Source of the DNA: Gammaproteobacteria bacterium
Lineage (GTDB): Bacteria; Pseudomonadota; Gammaproteobacteria; Steroidobacterales; Woeseiaceae
Length of the DNA stretch: 64,000 bases
Assembly: GCA_013151645.1 (NCBI GenBank)
Contig: JAADHU010000015.1
Coordinates: 1-64,000, forward strand
Reading direction: 5' to 3'
In this document: positions 43,412 through 52,780 of the stretch, piece after piece
Position numbering within the stretch: position 1 is the first letter of the stretch
Layout of the letters: every line of letters begins with the position of its first letter
Made by a program: the position numbers and the translations under genes
The notes under the pieces: model-generated
What the model saw: only the letters and a program-made list of their open reading frames with translations
Databases searched by the model: none
Told to the model about the DNA's origin: nothing

Positions 43412-43948
43412 ATGCCAAACGAACCGGTTTTATCCTGGAAAATCGCAGGACTGCTGCTGGGGTTATTGCTCATTACCGCAACCGCACTCGTCAAACCCGT
43501 CGGGGTTTCAACGCAATACGTCGTGACCGACGCCATTGTTCTTCATAGCGCCGCACCCGATCTGGCGGAGTCCAATGAATATCTCGCCAAATACGGAGAA
43601 AAAGATGACTGGAGCATCGGCTACGGCTGGATGTTCGTGGTCGGCATGTTCCTGGGCGGCGGCTTGTCCGCATTCATTACCCGATCTGTACGCCAGCGCG
43701 AAGTAGCGGCACTCCCGTCGATGTGGAAAGCTCAATTTGGTGCATCCTCTTCGCGACGAATGATGCACGCTTTCCTCGGCGGCGCACTGTTGCTGTTTGG
43801 CGCACGCCTTGCGGGCGGTTGCACCAGTGGCCACATGATGAGCGGCATTTCGCAACTCACTATCGGTTCATTCGTCTTCGGTATTTCGATCTTTGTATCC
43901 GGCATCATCACCGCACACATTCTTTACAACAAGAGGACCGCATCGTGA
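43412..43948 (+). CDS. YeeE/YedE family transporter, half 1
   Basis: A 178-residue membrane protein with about five helices, forming the N-terminal half of a split YeeE/YedE (TsuA-like) transporter for thiosulfate or other sulfur compounds. The conserved cysteine motif ARLAGGCTSGHMMSG is present. Its stop overlaps the GTG of the second half (GTGA), so the halves are made together. Two SqrR-type operator copies lie upstream. Import of thiosulfate or sulfur-transfer into the cell is the likely role. Confidence 0.9.
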   Translation: MPNEPVLSWKIAGLLLGLLLITATALVKPVGVSTQYVVTDAIVLHSAAPDLAESNEYLAKYGEKDDWSIGYGWMFVVGMFLGGGLSAFITRSVRQREVAALPSMWKAQFGASSSRRMMHAFLGGALLLFGARLAGGCTSGHMMSGISQLTIGSFVFGISIFVSGIITAHILYNKRTAS

Positions 43949-44472
43949 ATCTCCTCATTCTCGGACTGATACTCGGCATGGCATTCGGCGCCATCCTGCA
44001 GCTCGGTGGCGCGTCCAGCTACCACAAAATCATTGGTACCCTGCTGTTGAAAGACATGGCCATCATCAAACTCATTCTGACGGGTATCGCCGTCGCCACC
44101 GTCGGCATTTACGCGCTTGACCTGGTCGATATGGCCAACATGAGTATCAAGCCGACTTACATCGTCGGTATTGCGGTGGCCGGATTGATTTTCGGTGTCG
44201 GTTTCGCCGTAGCCGGCTATTGTCCCGGTACCTGCGTGGTTGCGGCTGCGGAAGGAAAGACCGATGCCGTCGTTACCATTGTCGGCGGACTCGCCGGCGT
44301 ATTAATCTATTCGCTCGTCTACCCGGCCATGAAGGGCCTGATAAGCATCACCAACTACGGCGAAGTAACTGTTCCAAGTGCATTGGGAATCACCGGCTTG
44401 TGGATTGCTGTTCCTTTCAGCGCAATTTTGTTCCTGCTGGTGTTCAGGGTATTGAAAGACCGTTACGAATAG
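43945..44472 (+). CDS. YeeE/YedE family transporter, half 2
   Basis: A 175-residue membrane protein beginning with GTG at 43945 (MNLLILGLILGMAFGA). It holds the second conserved motif AVAGYCPGTCVVAAAEGK with two cysteines and about five helices. It overlaps the first half by four bases. Together they should form one channel with three sulfur-handling cysteines. Such split pairs occur in BigR operons. Confidence 0.9.
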   Translation: MNLLILGLILGMAFGAILQLGGASSYHKIIGTLLLKDMAIIKLILTGIAVATVGIYALDLVDMANMSIKPTYIVGIAVAGLIFGVGFAVAGYCPGTCVVAAAEGKTDAVVTIVGGLAGVLIYSLVYPAMKGLISITNYGEVTVPSALGITGLWIAVPFSAILFLLVFRVLKDRYE

Positions 44473-44511
44473 GACCGTCAGGCTCGACGGCGGCACGACC
44501 GACGCCGGCCT

Positions 44512-45870
44512 TTACGATCCGGCCAGGTTGTGCTCGACCTGCGAGCAAACCTCGGTTATGGCTTCGTCGAGCGCGACCACGATCATGTCCATTTCACTTT
44601 CGTTAATGATGAACGGTGGCGCTACGTTAATGATGTCGCGGACGCTCCCTGTTCCACCGAAGTAAGTAAAAACGCCGCGCGCAACGGTGGCCTCCATGAT
44701 CTTGAAGGTAACAGCGGCATCGACTGGAAATAGTTCGAGACTTTGCTTGTTTCTGGCGATTTCCAGGGCGTAAAAGAATCCGCTGCCACGCACGTCGATC
44801 ACATAGGGATTGTCCAGCAACGTGCGGAGTTTTCGCTCCAGCACCGGCGCCAATTCCTGCACTCGTTCGATGAGTTGTTCCCGATCGATAATCTCGAGCA
44901 CCTTGTCGGCCGCCGCGCACTGGCTGGGATGACCACCGTAGGTGTGGAACATGGGCGCAATACCGGCCGCCGACAACGCCTCGGGAAGAGGCCTGCGCGC
45001 CGCAATGGCCGACATCGCCGCATATCCACCACTCATACCCTTACCGAGCACGATAATGTCCGGCTGCAAGCCCCAGTGGTCAACGGCCATGCGTTCGCCC
45101 GTACGGCCGAAGCCAGTGAGTACCTCGTCCGCAATGAAAACTATGTCATGGTGTTTGCAGATTTCGGCGATCACTGACCAATAGCCATCCGGTGGAATGA
45201 GCGCGCCACCACTGGTACCGGTGATGGGTTCCGCCTGAAATCCTGCGATCGTATCCGCACCCTCACGTTCGATGAGCGCTTCAAGTTCGGTCGCGCAAGC
45301 CACCTGGCAGGAAGGCCAGGTTTTACCAAGAGGACATCGCAGGCAATAACAAGCCGGCACATGCGGCATCTTCTGCATCATCGGCTCGAATCCCTTGCGC
45401 CGCGATTCGTGTCCGCCAAGACCCAGCGTCGCAAGTGAAGCACCGTTGTAGGAAACGTCTCTGCCGATAATTTTCCAGCGCGATTCCCGGCCCTCCGCGA
45501 TCTGGTACTGGCGCGCGAGGCGCATTGCGCCTTCGTTGGCTTCAGAGCCGCTGCCGAAAAAACTCACGGCCGGCATATCACCCGGCAACCAGTCACGCGT
45601 CAACCTGTTGGCGAGCGATAGCCGGTCCGGTGTCGCCAGCGGCGGCAGCGCATAGGTCAGTTTGGTCAGCGCTTCCGCTGCCGCATCGGCCACTTCCTGC
45701 CGACCCCAGCCGATGTTCCCGACGACGGCGCCCGCCGACGCATCGAGAATCTTCTCGCCTTTGCGGGAAAACAAATACGCGCCTTTCGCACTAACGATTT
45801 CGAGCGTATCGAAAACTTTGCTTCCCATGGGCACGCTCGGCCAGATCGCCTGCCTCGCATCCTTCGTCAT
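44512..45870 (-). CDS. Class III PLP-dependent aminotransferase
   Basis: A 452-residue class III aminotransferase. It has ILDASAGAVVGNIGWGRQE, FFGSGSEANEGAMRLARQY (phosphate cup), FIADEVLTGFGRTG (PLP-ring aspartate) and the lysine in VLGKGMSGGYAAM. These enzymes act on omega-amino acids or 4-aminobutyrate, or on 2-amino acids. It is the last gene of the leftward dgcN-dgcA-transporter run, with only seven bases before it. The substrate may be an amino acid linked with the D-glutamate route; that is inference. Confidence 0.88.
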   Translation of the reverse strand: MTKDARQAIWPSVPMGSKVFDTLEIVSAKGAYLFSRKGEKILDASAGAVVGNIGWGRQEVADAAAEALTKLTYALPPLATPDRLSLANRLTRDWLPGDMPAVSFFGSGSEANEGAMRLARQYQIAEGRESRWKIIGRDVSYNGASLATLGLGGHESRRKGFEPMMQKMPHVPACYCLRCPLGKTWPSCQVACATELEALIEREGADTIAGFQAEPITGTSGGALIPPDGYWSVIAEICKHHDIVFIADEVLTGFGRTGERMAVDHWGLQPDIIVLGKGMSGGYAAMSAIAARRPLPEALSAAGIAPMFHTYGGHPSQCAAADKVLEIIDREQLIERVQELAPVLERKLRTLLDNPYVIDVRGSGFFYALEIARNKQSLELFPVDAAVTFKIMEATVARGVFTYFGGTGSVRDIINVAPPFIINESEMDMIVVALDEAITEVCSQVEHNLAGS

Positions 45871-45877
45871 AGCGTTA

Positions 45878-46981
45878 CTACCCGCTGCGGCTTTTCAGTA
45901 TTTTTGGTAAACCGATCACCACAACAGGAATGACGTAGACCGCGAAAAACCCCCAGGCAATGGTGCCATACCCCTGGGCAATGAGTTTCGTGATGCCAAC
46001 CAGCGACAATAACGAACTTATGCCAACGGCTGCTACCGCGATGACGGCATGCGTGGATCTGCTCAGAGTGGTGCCGTTCCGCTCGGTCAGATAGGCATCC
46101 AGGCGATCATTGATCCCCTGCAACATGCCGGCACCGGTTTCGATAAACGTACCGAACAACATGACTGAATAGACAATCAGGAGTGTACCCGTGCCAAGCC
46201 TGACCATCGACCAATAAATGGGAATCTCCTCCTGCAATATATCAGGGTATTCCGCCTGAAAAGCGACGTGGAAGATGAGCCCGGGCACCACGGCGATGAC
46301 TGCACCGACAACACCCGACACCAGCGCCTCCCGCCGACTTTCGAATCCCCGTACGACATACAGCAGTAGCGGTATCGACGCGATGTTGTAGGCCCCGTAC
46401 TTGAAACCGCTCGTAGCCCAACCCGAAACTATTTCACCCTCGCCGATCACCCGCAGGATAACGTCGCCCGATTGCGAAAACACAATAACGAAATAGCTGA
46501 TGAAAACCACGTAAAGAAACAACGACCAGAAGGTCAGCACCTTCGCAATAAGTTCCCGGCCATAAAAGGTCAAAACGCCGATCAAAATCAGCATGGCGGA
46601 GAGGCCAAGAAAATAGGGCATGTGCAAATGGACTTGCAGTATGTTGCCGGCAGCCGAAGCCAGCACGGCCAAAACCAGCACGAAAAAGAGGATCATGATG
46701 ACTTCGTACGCAACCCAGCCACGACCCAGCAGCAGCTTGAAAAAATTTCGGTAGTCGTAAACACGGTATATGCGTGACAGTTCGAAAGTCAGGCTCAATA
46801 CCACCGCGATCAGCAAGAACGCCACACCGATACCCATCGTGCCGCCCAGAAACCCGAAATTTGTGAAATATTCGACGGTTTCCCGACCAGTGCCGTAACC
46901 GCCTGCAACCATCACGGACTGCACGACGGCACCGGGAACAACATAAATACGAAACCAACGGGCAGAAAACAGGCTACTCAT
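45878..46981 (-). CDS. YkvI-like inner-membrane transporter
   Basis: A 367-residue protein with about ten helices of the YkvI-like branch of the amino acid/sodium symporter (APC) superfamily. The start SVMVAGGYGTGRETVEYF is characteristic of unwound helix 1. Other features are SRIYRVYDYRNFF and TFIETGAGMLQGINDRLDAY. It lies between dgcA and the aminotransferase gene, so uptake of D-glutamate or a related amino acid is a reasonable guess. No family member of this type has a substrate I can name. Confidence 0.8.
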   Translation of the reverse strand: MSSLFSARWFRIYVVPGAVVQSVMVAGGYGTGRETVEYFTNFGFLGGTMGIGVAFLLIAVVLSLTFELSRIYRVYDYRNFFKLLLGRGWVAYEVIMILFFVLVLAVLASAAGNILQVHLHMPYFLGLSAMLILIGVLTFYGRELIAKVLTFWSLFLYVVFISYFVIVFSQSGDVILRVIGEGEIVSGWATSGFKYGAYNIASIPLLLYVVRGFESRREALVSGVVGAVIAVVPGLIFHVAFQAEYPDILQEEIPIYWSMVRLGTGTLLIVYSVMLFGTFIETGAGMLQGINDRLDAYLTERNGTTLSRSTHAVIAVAAVGISSLLSLVGITKLIAQGYGTIAWGFFAVYVIPVVVIGLPKILKSRSG

Positions 46982-47019
46982 TCGATCAATACCCCACTAC
47001 TCGTGCTACACCCTGACAC

Positions 47020-47997
47020 TCATCCCCAAAACGAGGCATCAAATACCTGTACCTGTGCGTCCCGGTATTCCAGACCACCCAGGTGATCGTTCTTTAGCAA
47101 CAACGGACCATCGATATCGACGAAATCGCAAAGCTGTGCAATAACAAAAGACGGCGCCATGCTGATTGACGTGCCGACCATGTTGCCGACCATGAGTTGG
47201 CAACCCTTTTCTTTCGCGGCATGGGCAAGTCGCAATGCTTCGGTCAAACCACCGGTTTTGTCCAGTTTGATATTGATCATGTCATAACGACTGCTGGCAA
47301 TTTCGAGCTCACTGGTATCCAGACAGGATTCATCGGCGGCCAGGACGACCGGTGAATCGAACCCTTCAAGTTCCGCATCATCGCCGCGCGGCAATGGTTG
47401 CTCGACCATGCTGATACCCAGCGATACACAATGCGGCAGAACTTCCTGCAACAGATCGAAATTCCAGGATTGGTTCGCGTCCACGACCAATTTCGCATCC
47501 GGTCGTGCGGCACGGATAGCCTCCAGACGCTCCACCGGCCGGTCTTCGCTGAGCTTGATCTTCAACACTGGATATCGACCGGCGGCTTTGGCATTGGCGC
47601 CCATTTCTTCAGGTGTCTCCTCCAGGCCGATCGTGAACACCGTAGTCACTGGCCCGGGTTCAATACCGGTAAGCTCCCAGATACTTTTTCCTGAACGCTT
47701 GGCTTCCCAGTCCCACAGCGCACAATCGATCGCGTTGCGCGCACCGCCGCTCGGCAATAGTCCCAGCAGTTCCTCCCGGGAAATACCTTTCCTCAAAGTG
47801 TCCGCGACATCGTCAATTTGGGCCATCATCGACTCGACAGTTTCGCCCGTATAGAAAACACCTTGCGCCTCACCGCGACCGCGATGACCATCCGCTTCAA
47901 GTTGAACAACGACGCTGCGCGATGAGCGCCATTCCTCGCCGCTGATACGAAACGGTTTCTGAAGATCCCATTCCTCGATATGCACGCAAATTTTCAA
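47020..47997 (-). CDS. dgcA: N-acetyl-D-glutamate racemase DgcA (enolase superfamily)
   Basis: A 325-residue enolase-superfamily protein of the dipeptide-epimerase type, named DgcA when next to DgcN. It converts N-acetyl-D-glutamate to the L form. Magnesium and base residues are visible in VLKIKLSED (lysine pair), VVDANQSWNFD, SMVEQPL, LAADESC and NIKLDKTGGL. TTG start follows AGGAGG by eight bases. It is 12 bases after dgcN. No other reading fits the pair as well, but dipeptide epimerase remains possible. Confidence 0.85.
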   Translation of the reverse strand: MKICVHIEEWDLQKPFRISGEEWRSSRSVVVQLEADGHRGRGEAQGVFYTGETVESMMAQIDDVADTLRKGISREELLGLLPSGGARNAIDCALWDWEAKRSGKSIWELTGIEPGPVTTVFTIGLEETPEEMGANAKAAGRYPVLKIKLSEDRPVERLEAIRAARPDAKLVVDANQSWNFDLLQEVLPHCVSLGISMVEQPLPRGDDAELEGFDSPVVLAADESCLDTSELEIASSRYDMINIKLDKTGGLTEALRLAHAAKEKGCQLMVGNMVGTSISMAPSFVIAQLCDFVDIDGPLLLKNDHLGGLEYRDAQVQVFDASFWG

Positions 47998-48009
47998 TCT
48001 CCACCCCTC

Positions 48010-49056
48010 CTAGATATCTCTAATACTCTCGGCAATCGCCAGCGCCCCGTCGATCATCGGATCGCTACACGGTAGTCCCATCTCCTTCGACAGATCGTCG
48101 AGATACTGACCTCGCTTATTCTCCGCCAGCTTCGACGTATTGATGCTAAGACCCGCAATGCGAACATCGGGATTGGTCAGGCGCGCCATGCGCAGGTTGG
48201 TCTCCATGCATTCATCCAGAGACGGAATCGAATATTCAGGCCAACCCAGTATTTGTGTCAGCGTTGCCTCATGACAAATAACCAACGCATCCGGCTGCGA
48301 TCCGTGCATCAGGCCCAGGCTAACGGCTGCGTAACCGGGATTGAACAACGAACCCTGCCCTTCGATAACGTCCCAGTGATCGTCGTCGTTAGCCGGTGAG
48401 AGGAGTTCCGCAGCACCGGAAATGAAATCGGCGACCACGGCATCGACGGCGATCCCGTTCCCGGCGATCATGATGCCGGTCTGCCCCGTCGCACGAAACG
48501 TTGCGTTGATACCCAGTCCCGTCAATGCTCGAGTCAACGCCAAAGCCGAATACTTCTTGCCGACCGCACAATCGGTACCAACCATCAGTACTCGCTTGCC
48601 GGAACGTTTCTCGCCGCTACCGACAGGGATGCCCCGCGGTGGCACACGAATATCGATCAACCGCGCGCCTGAGCGACTCGCCGCCTCTACAAACTCAGGA
48701 ATATCGGTCAGTCTCGAGTGCAGACCCGACACGATATCGATGCCCGCCTCGATGGCCTCCACAACGACCGGGTACCAGTGCACCGGCATTTGCCCACCGA
48801 TCGGCGTGATACCGATAACAAAGCTTCTGACGCCTTTTTCGACCGCTTCCGCCACCGACAAATAGGGCACACCAATATCAAGCGTGCCACCGGGAAGCCG
48901 CATCTGGCCCGCCACCCGGTCGGGACACCAGTCGACGATTCCCCTGCCGGTCTTGCTAAAGGATTCGTCGTCGATGTCACCGTTGAATATCAGATACGGT
49001 GCGTCGAGTTGTGTAGTTTCCTGCTGTGTCAATTCAAGTAGTTCCCAATCGCTCAT
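48010..49056 (-). CDS. dgcN: D-glutamate N-acetyltransferase DgcN (DUF1611)
   Basis: A 348-residue DUF1611 protein. DgcN of marine bacteria transfers acetyl from acetyl-CoA to D-glutamate as the first step of D-glutamate catabolism. The P-loop-like RVLMVGTDCAVGKKYSALAL lies at about residue 180, split here by the strand start. Other family parts are WCPDRVAGQMRLPGG, GQTGIMIAGNGIAVDAVV and EGQGSLFNPGY. Upstream of dgcA, transporter and aminotransferase it forms a clear operon. Bacterial cell-wall D-glutamate from dead cells would be the source. Confidence 0.88.
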   Translation of the reverse strand: MSDWELLELTQQETTQLDAPYLIFNGDIDDESFSKTGRGIVDWCPDRVAGQMRLPGGTLDIGVPYLSVAEAVEKGVRSFVIGITPIGGQMPVHWYPVVVEAIEAGIDIVSGLHSRLTDIPEFVEAASRSGARLIDIRVPPRGIPVGSGEKRSGKRVLMVGTDCAVGKKYSALALTRALTGLGINATFRATGQTGIMIAGNGIAVDAVVADFISGAAELLSPANDDDHWDVIEGQGSLFNPGYAAVSLGLMHGSQPDALVICHEATLTQILGWPEYSIPSLDECMETNLRMARLTNPDVRIAGLSINTSKLAENKRGQYLDDLSKEMGLPCSDPMIDGALAIAESIRDI

Positions 49057-49187
49057 CCGGGGAGCAACTCTATCAGAATCAATCGATAGCAGGGGTCTAT
49101 CAAGCTTGCAAGACTACCGTGACCGCCCGGTATTGCTAACCGAAACTGCCTGACGCAAATCTGGTCATTTCGTATCGAAATGAGTTA

Positions 49188-49273
49188 ATGATTGATGGGT
49201 GTCCTGAAATCCCGCTCTGAAATCCCGCTGATGATTGATGGGTGTCCTGAAATCCGGCTCTCTGAAATCGGCT
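49188..49273. repeat. Two-copy 43-bp tandem repeat
   Basis: ATGATTGATGGGTGTCCTG begins at 49188 and again at 49231, and each copy is followed by a GAAATCC-GCTC stretch. The unit is 43 bases and the copies differ at a few 3' positions. It lies between the GT-C gene and dgcN. Only two copies are present and no spacer array follows. Confidence 0.85.
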
Positions 49274-49288
49274 CTCGAGCTCAGTTAT

Positions 49289-51259
49289 TCATTCGTCTAC
49301 AGGACGTTTCAGCTCCGCTTCCTGCAGTGCCTTTTTCTGGGCCTGCAGGCGCGGTTGCAGGTACGGTCGAAGTTTGCGGTTGCTGAGCATCTGCAGGATA
49401 TCGGCGGCCTGTTTAAGTTGGTCGGACTGAATTAGCAGGCTGACGTAGTTCAGCCAGTGCTGGGCGTCTTCAGGATCCGCCCGTGTGGCCGCTTCTCCGA
49501 GCACCAGTGCACGCTCCAGGTCGCTCTGCACAAGGGCGACAATCATCCCTGCGGCCAATACCTTGGCGCGCGGGTTTCCTCGCAACGTCGGATTGGCCAG
49601 ACCGGCCGCGAATATTCGGTTGATCTGTTCCGGCCTGAATTGGCAGAGCCCTTTAGCCAGGCACTGGCTGAGATCCGTCAGATGGTGGAGCGAGGCGTTG
49701 GAAAAAGCGTGCGATTGCAGTCGCTGCGTGAGCTCAGCAACTTGCGCCGTTTTCAGGGGAAGGCCTTGACGTGCATCGAGCATGACCAACGCGAACAAAC
49801 CACTGGTATCGCGCGGGTCGATAGCCGTCGTTCGTTCGAACCGCTCCCGCGCGAGTTCGGCATACTGTGCGGATTGTTGCGGGTACTGTTCCATCAATTG
49901 CCAATACGCGCGGCCGAGCCGGTGCTGACTGCGTGCGGAGTTCGGGTGGTTACTGGCCTCGACAAGGGCAAGTTGCAGCGGATTCCCCCAGTAGCTTGCT
50001 CGTATTGCCGTACTAACCCCAAGGATAGCGACAAATAGAATGCCCAGCGCAACGCGTGCATTGCGGGTTTTTTCCGACAGGGTGGGATGTAGCAGATAGT
50101 AGGCCAGTGGCAGAAGAATCCCGTATACAGGCAGGTAGTTGCGGTGTTCGTGCACCATCTCCAGGCCGAAGATGCTGGACTCCATACTGTGGCCGACCAG
50201 GAAGAACAACAGCCCGAAGCTAATCAGTGGCGCGCGCCGGCGACAGGCCCACGCGCCCGCCAGCAAACCCGCCAGACCCAGGACGGCGAGGCCGGTCGTG
50301 GGTGGACTTAAAAACCCGGACGACAGCGGGATATCGTCGTGGAAGAGACCCAGCTGGGAGATGCTTGGGGCCACTGTCATGGCGAGATAGAACCACAAGA
50401 CGCGCGCCTGGGTCAGCAGTCGTTCTACCAACGTAAAGTCCCTGCCGCTGTAGCCCAAGCGCTCAAGATGGGTCAACAGATAGCCGAAGGCCAGCAGCGC
50501 CGGCACGATGGCAACAATGGCAAAAAAGGCCAGCAGCCCGCGCCTGCCACTTTGCGTCGGCATCGCAAAGCGAAACAGGACAATTTCCGCGATGAGCATG
50601 AAGAAAGGCAACAACGCCCCGTTTTCTTTGCTAAGCACCGCAAGTGGCGTAAACAGAAACACGCTAGCCGCCAGGAGCAATGCACCGGACTTGCCCTCGC
50701 CCTGACGATTGCGGCCCTGGCAGTAAGTGGCCAATCCCAGGAATACGAACAGGGCGCTCAGGCTGTTCATGCGTTGCACCACGTACAACACCGAGGTTAA
50801 CTCCAGCGGATGGAGCAGCCAGAACGCACTGGCCGTCAAACTGACCCATCGAATATGGCGCAGCGTAAGCGCAGGTTGGTAATGTCGCCGGTAGGCGATG
50901 AGCAATTGCTGGCTGAGCCAGTAGAGCGCCAACCCGTTCAGGATATGTATGAGCAGGTTGGTCAGTTTGAAATAAAACGGGTCCAGCCCGCTGAAGTAGT
51001 GATTCAGGGCCAGGGTAAGGTAGCTGACGGGGCGCATTAACGGACCGGACTGCAGGGAAAAAGCCGCCTGTTTCAGCGTGGCCGGTGTGAGTTCAGTGAT
51101 TTTTAGCTGTTCGTTCTGAACGATGTTTGCTTCATCGTCGAACTCGAATCCACCGCTGAGTCCCGGCGTATAAACCAGGAAAGTGAGCATAGCCAGGCAA
51201 GCCATTGACAGTAGAGGGGCGTTGCGTAGCAACGTAGTTATCGGTGATCGAACAGTCAC
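49289..51259 (-). CDS. GT-C glycosyltransferase-like membrane protein with TPR tail
   Basis: A 656-residue protein: about ten to eleven helices in the first 420 residues, then TPR-like repeats to the end. An acidic EFDDEANI pair after the first helix, and HPLELTSVLYVVQRMNSLSAL later, are features of the TMTC/O-mannosyltransferase-like GT-C group. SMESSIFGLEMVHEHRNYLP is also typical. Start is GTG with GGGGAAAG before. It may glycosylate a pilin or secreted protein using a lipid-linked sugar. No sugar or pilin gene is adjacent. Confidence 0.82.
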   Translation of the reverse strand: MTVRSPITTLLRNAPLLSMACLAMLTFLVYTPGLSGGFEFDDEANIVQNEQLKITELTPATLKQAAFSLQSGPLMRPVSYLTLALNHYFSGLDPFYFKLTNLLIHILNGLALYWLSQQLLIAYRRHYQPALTLRHIRWVSLTASAFWLLHPLELTSVLYVVQRMNSLSALFVFLGLATYCQGRNRQGEGKSGALLLAASVFLFTPLAVLSKENGALLPFFMLIAEIVLFRFAMPTQSGRRGLLAFFAIVAIVPALLAFGYLLTHLERLGYSGRDFTLVERLLTQARVLWFYLAMTVAPSISQLGLFHDDIPLSSGFLSPPTTGLAVLGLAGLLAGAWACRRRAPLISFGLLFFLVGHSMESSIFGLEMVHEHRNYLPVYGILLPLAYYLLHPTLSEKTRNARVALGILFVAILGVSTAIRASYWGNPLQLALVEASNHPNSARSQHRLGRAYWQLMEQYPQQSAQYAELARERFERTTAIDPRDTSGLFALVMLDARQGLPLKTAQVAELTQRLQSHAFSNASLHHLTDLSQCLAKGLCQFRPEQINRIFAAGLANPTLRGNPRAKVLAAGMIVALVQSDLERALVLGEAATRADPEDAQHWLNYVSLLIQSDQLKQAADILQMLSNRKLRPYLQPRLQAQKKALQEAELKRPVDE

Positions 51260-51566
51260 AATTTGTCTTTCCCCAATTGTTTCTACCAGGACACTATTCA
51301 GTTACATCAATTACCTAACGAAGCCTAAACCGAATGATGACCTATTGGCTATGGCTCAAGTCTCGAACCGCCGTTTTTTGTGCATCTCGAAGGGAATGTA
51401 TATTGACTGGCAACAAGTCTCTGAATGCCTGTCGAATGCGTTGATCGTTATTCTGATTTCCTCACGAATTCGATTCCACATTGACTAAAAGCCAGCATTT
51501 ATAACATGCAGCGCCAACGAAGCGCGACGTAATTCGGGCGAGAAAACGCGCACTGTTGGCCATCGA
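51260..51566. other. Gene-free spacer, AT-rich
   Basis: Between the GT-C gene start and the SMI1 gene end. It contains short open frames only, no Shine-Dalgarno-led start, and a T- and A-rich composition unlike the neighbours. I see no terminator or repeat of note. Confidence 0.6.
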
Positions 51567-52430
51567 TCATTGCGTAACACGTTCGCATTCAATGACGTAA
51601 CAAACCGGCGCACCGAAACCGAAAAATCTTTTCTTTTCGACTCGGACTTTTATCCTTACCAATGGCGGTACGCCAGTCAACGGGGTCTGTATCTTCCCAA
51701 CGTCCCCATTGATCCATACCAATCCGCCCTTAATGAACAGTTGATGTTTTTGATTGTCATGATTTGGTTTAATAGCTCCAATCAAGACAGTCTCGACGCC
51801 AGCATCGAGTTCTTTCAGTTCACCCAACGTTGTGGAGCCATCAATAAGCGCCATTTTCTCAGTAGACCGTTTTCGTTCCGCGACAGACTCTTCATCAGTT
51901 TCTGAAAAAGAACCCGCTTCATCGTCCCATTCCAGGTTGCCCTGCAAAATATTGTTATTGATATCCGATATAAAATTCTGTACTCCATCAAAATGACACT
52001 CTATATCTCCGTCACAGGATTCCAGAATTTGTCCCACAACACCTTGTTTAGCCGGATCCAAATCCAGATAAACAATCGTATTCCCGCCGTTGTCGGCAAA
52101 TTGAATCCATTTAGTATTGGCAATACAATCTTTGAAAACCTCTGAGTTGTTCGTAACCTGGTACCAGTCTTTATCAGCAAATTTTCGAGTAGATTCATAC
52201 AGCTCTAATACTTCCGTAATCGGTGAAATTCGATATTGACCGAACAAGAACAAATCCCCCTGGTTGCCGTTGTGCCACATATACAGTTGGCGAAACTCCT
52301 CGGGAAATTTAATTTCAAGTTCTTTCTCCGCCGCATCCAGATCTTCGGAGGTGATTGGCGGTAGCAGTTCATCTTCTATACCGTGAATCAGGCTCAAGTG
52401 TTCTTCGAACTGTTGAAGTAATTTTTTCAT
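51567..52430 (-). CDS. SMI1/KNR4 family protein
   Basis: A 287-residue protein. Residues 1-160 show the SMI1/KNR4 (SUKH) fold: ITSEDLDAAEKELEIKFPEEFRQLY split over the first helix, LFLFGQYRISPI, and VYLDLDPAK. Such proteins often serve as immunity proteins against polymorphic toxins. After an acidic linker, residues 205-287 resemble an OB-like domain (KHQLFIKGGLVWINGDVGK, then PPLVRIKVRVEKK). The gene is AT-rich compared with its neighbours. A small frame that might be a toxin remnant lies just before it. ATG 52430 has no strong Shine-Dalgarno. Confidence 0.8.
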   Translation of the reverse strand: MKKLLQQFEEHLSLIHGIEDELLPPITSEDLDAAEKELEIKFPEEFRQLYMWHNGNQGDLFLFGQYRISPITEVLELYESTRKFADKDWYQVTNNSEVFKDCIANTKWIQFADNGGNTIVYLDLDPAKQGVVGQILESCDGDIECHFDGVQNFISDINNNILQGNLEWDDEAGSFSETDEESVAERKRSTEKMALIDGSTTLGELKELDAGVETVLIGAIKPNHDNQKHQLFIKGGLVWINGDVGKIQTPLTGVPPLVRIKVRVEKKRFFGFGAPVCYVIECERVTQ

Positions 52431-52462
52431 ATCAATCACGGCCAACGTCGCCAAAGCGGACT

Positions 52463-52780
52463 TCAGCCATTCCTTTTGGATAGAACCTCATCATATACAT
52501 CAATAGCCTGACCGCACTCTTTCTCAGCCGCTGTAGGCGATCCATAATCCTCGGCACGAATTTCAAACCTTGGTGTGGGTGTAGACTCCACCAACTCCGG
52601 GCGATCCAGCCTGGTTGCGTTCGTCGCGAACCTGTCGCAGTCCTCTACGGAAGTTAACGTCTCGATTCGGCGTTCCGTCTCAACCGGCGGGCTAACGCCC
52701 GCTGAGGTCCTCGCTGACGCCAATGTCTCTACTTTAGAGTGATCCACTTGACGGGGAAGCTTACGCAACCGACTGAGCAC
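52463..52780 (-). pseudogene. Possible C-terminal remnant of a toxin-like gene
   Basis: A 105-codon frame from GTG 52780, ending 33 bases before the SMI1 ATG. The frame stays open upstream to about 52859 with a TAG then closing it, so an N-terminus seems to be missing. The tail (EDYGSPTAAEKECGQAIDVYDEVL, in two parts) has the look of a helical toxin end, and toxin-immunity gene order would be right. I do not recognise the family. It could also be a small hypothetical gene or chance. Confidence 0.35.

Noticed and set aside
43723-43944. Long N-terminal extension of the second YeeE/YedE gene
   Set aside because: The extension overlaps the first half gene out of frame; the GTG at 43945 gives the proper membrane start and a GTGA overlap.
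49188-49273. Possible CRISPR array
   Set aside because: Only two direct copies in tandem, without unique spacers and without cas genes.
51183-51488. Open frame of 101 codons on the + strand spanning the gap before the GT-C gene
   Set aside because: It overlaps the GT-C gene start, has no ribosome-binding site and no domain.
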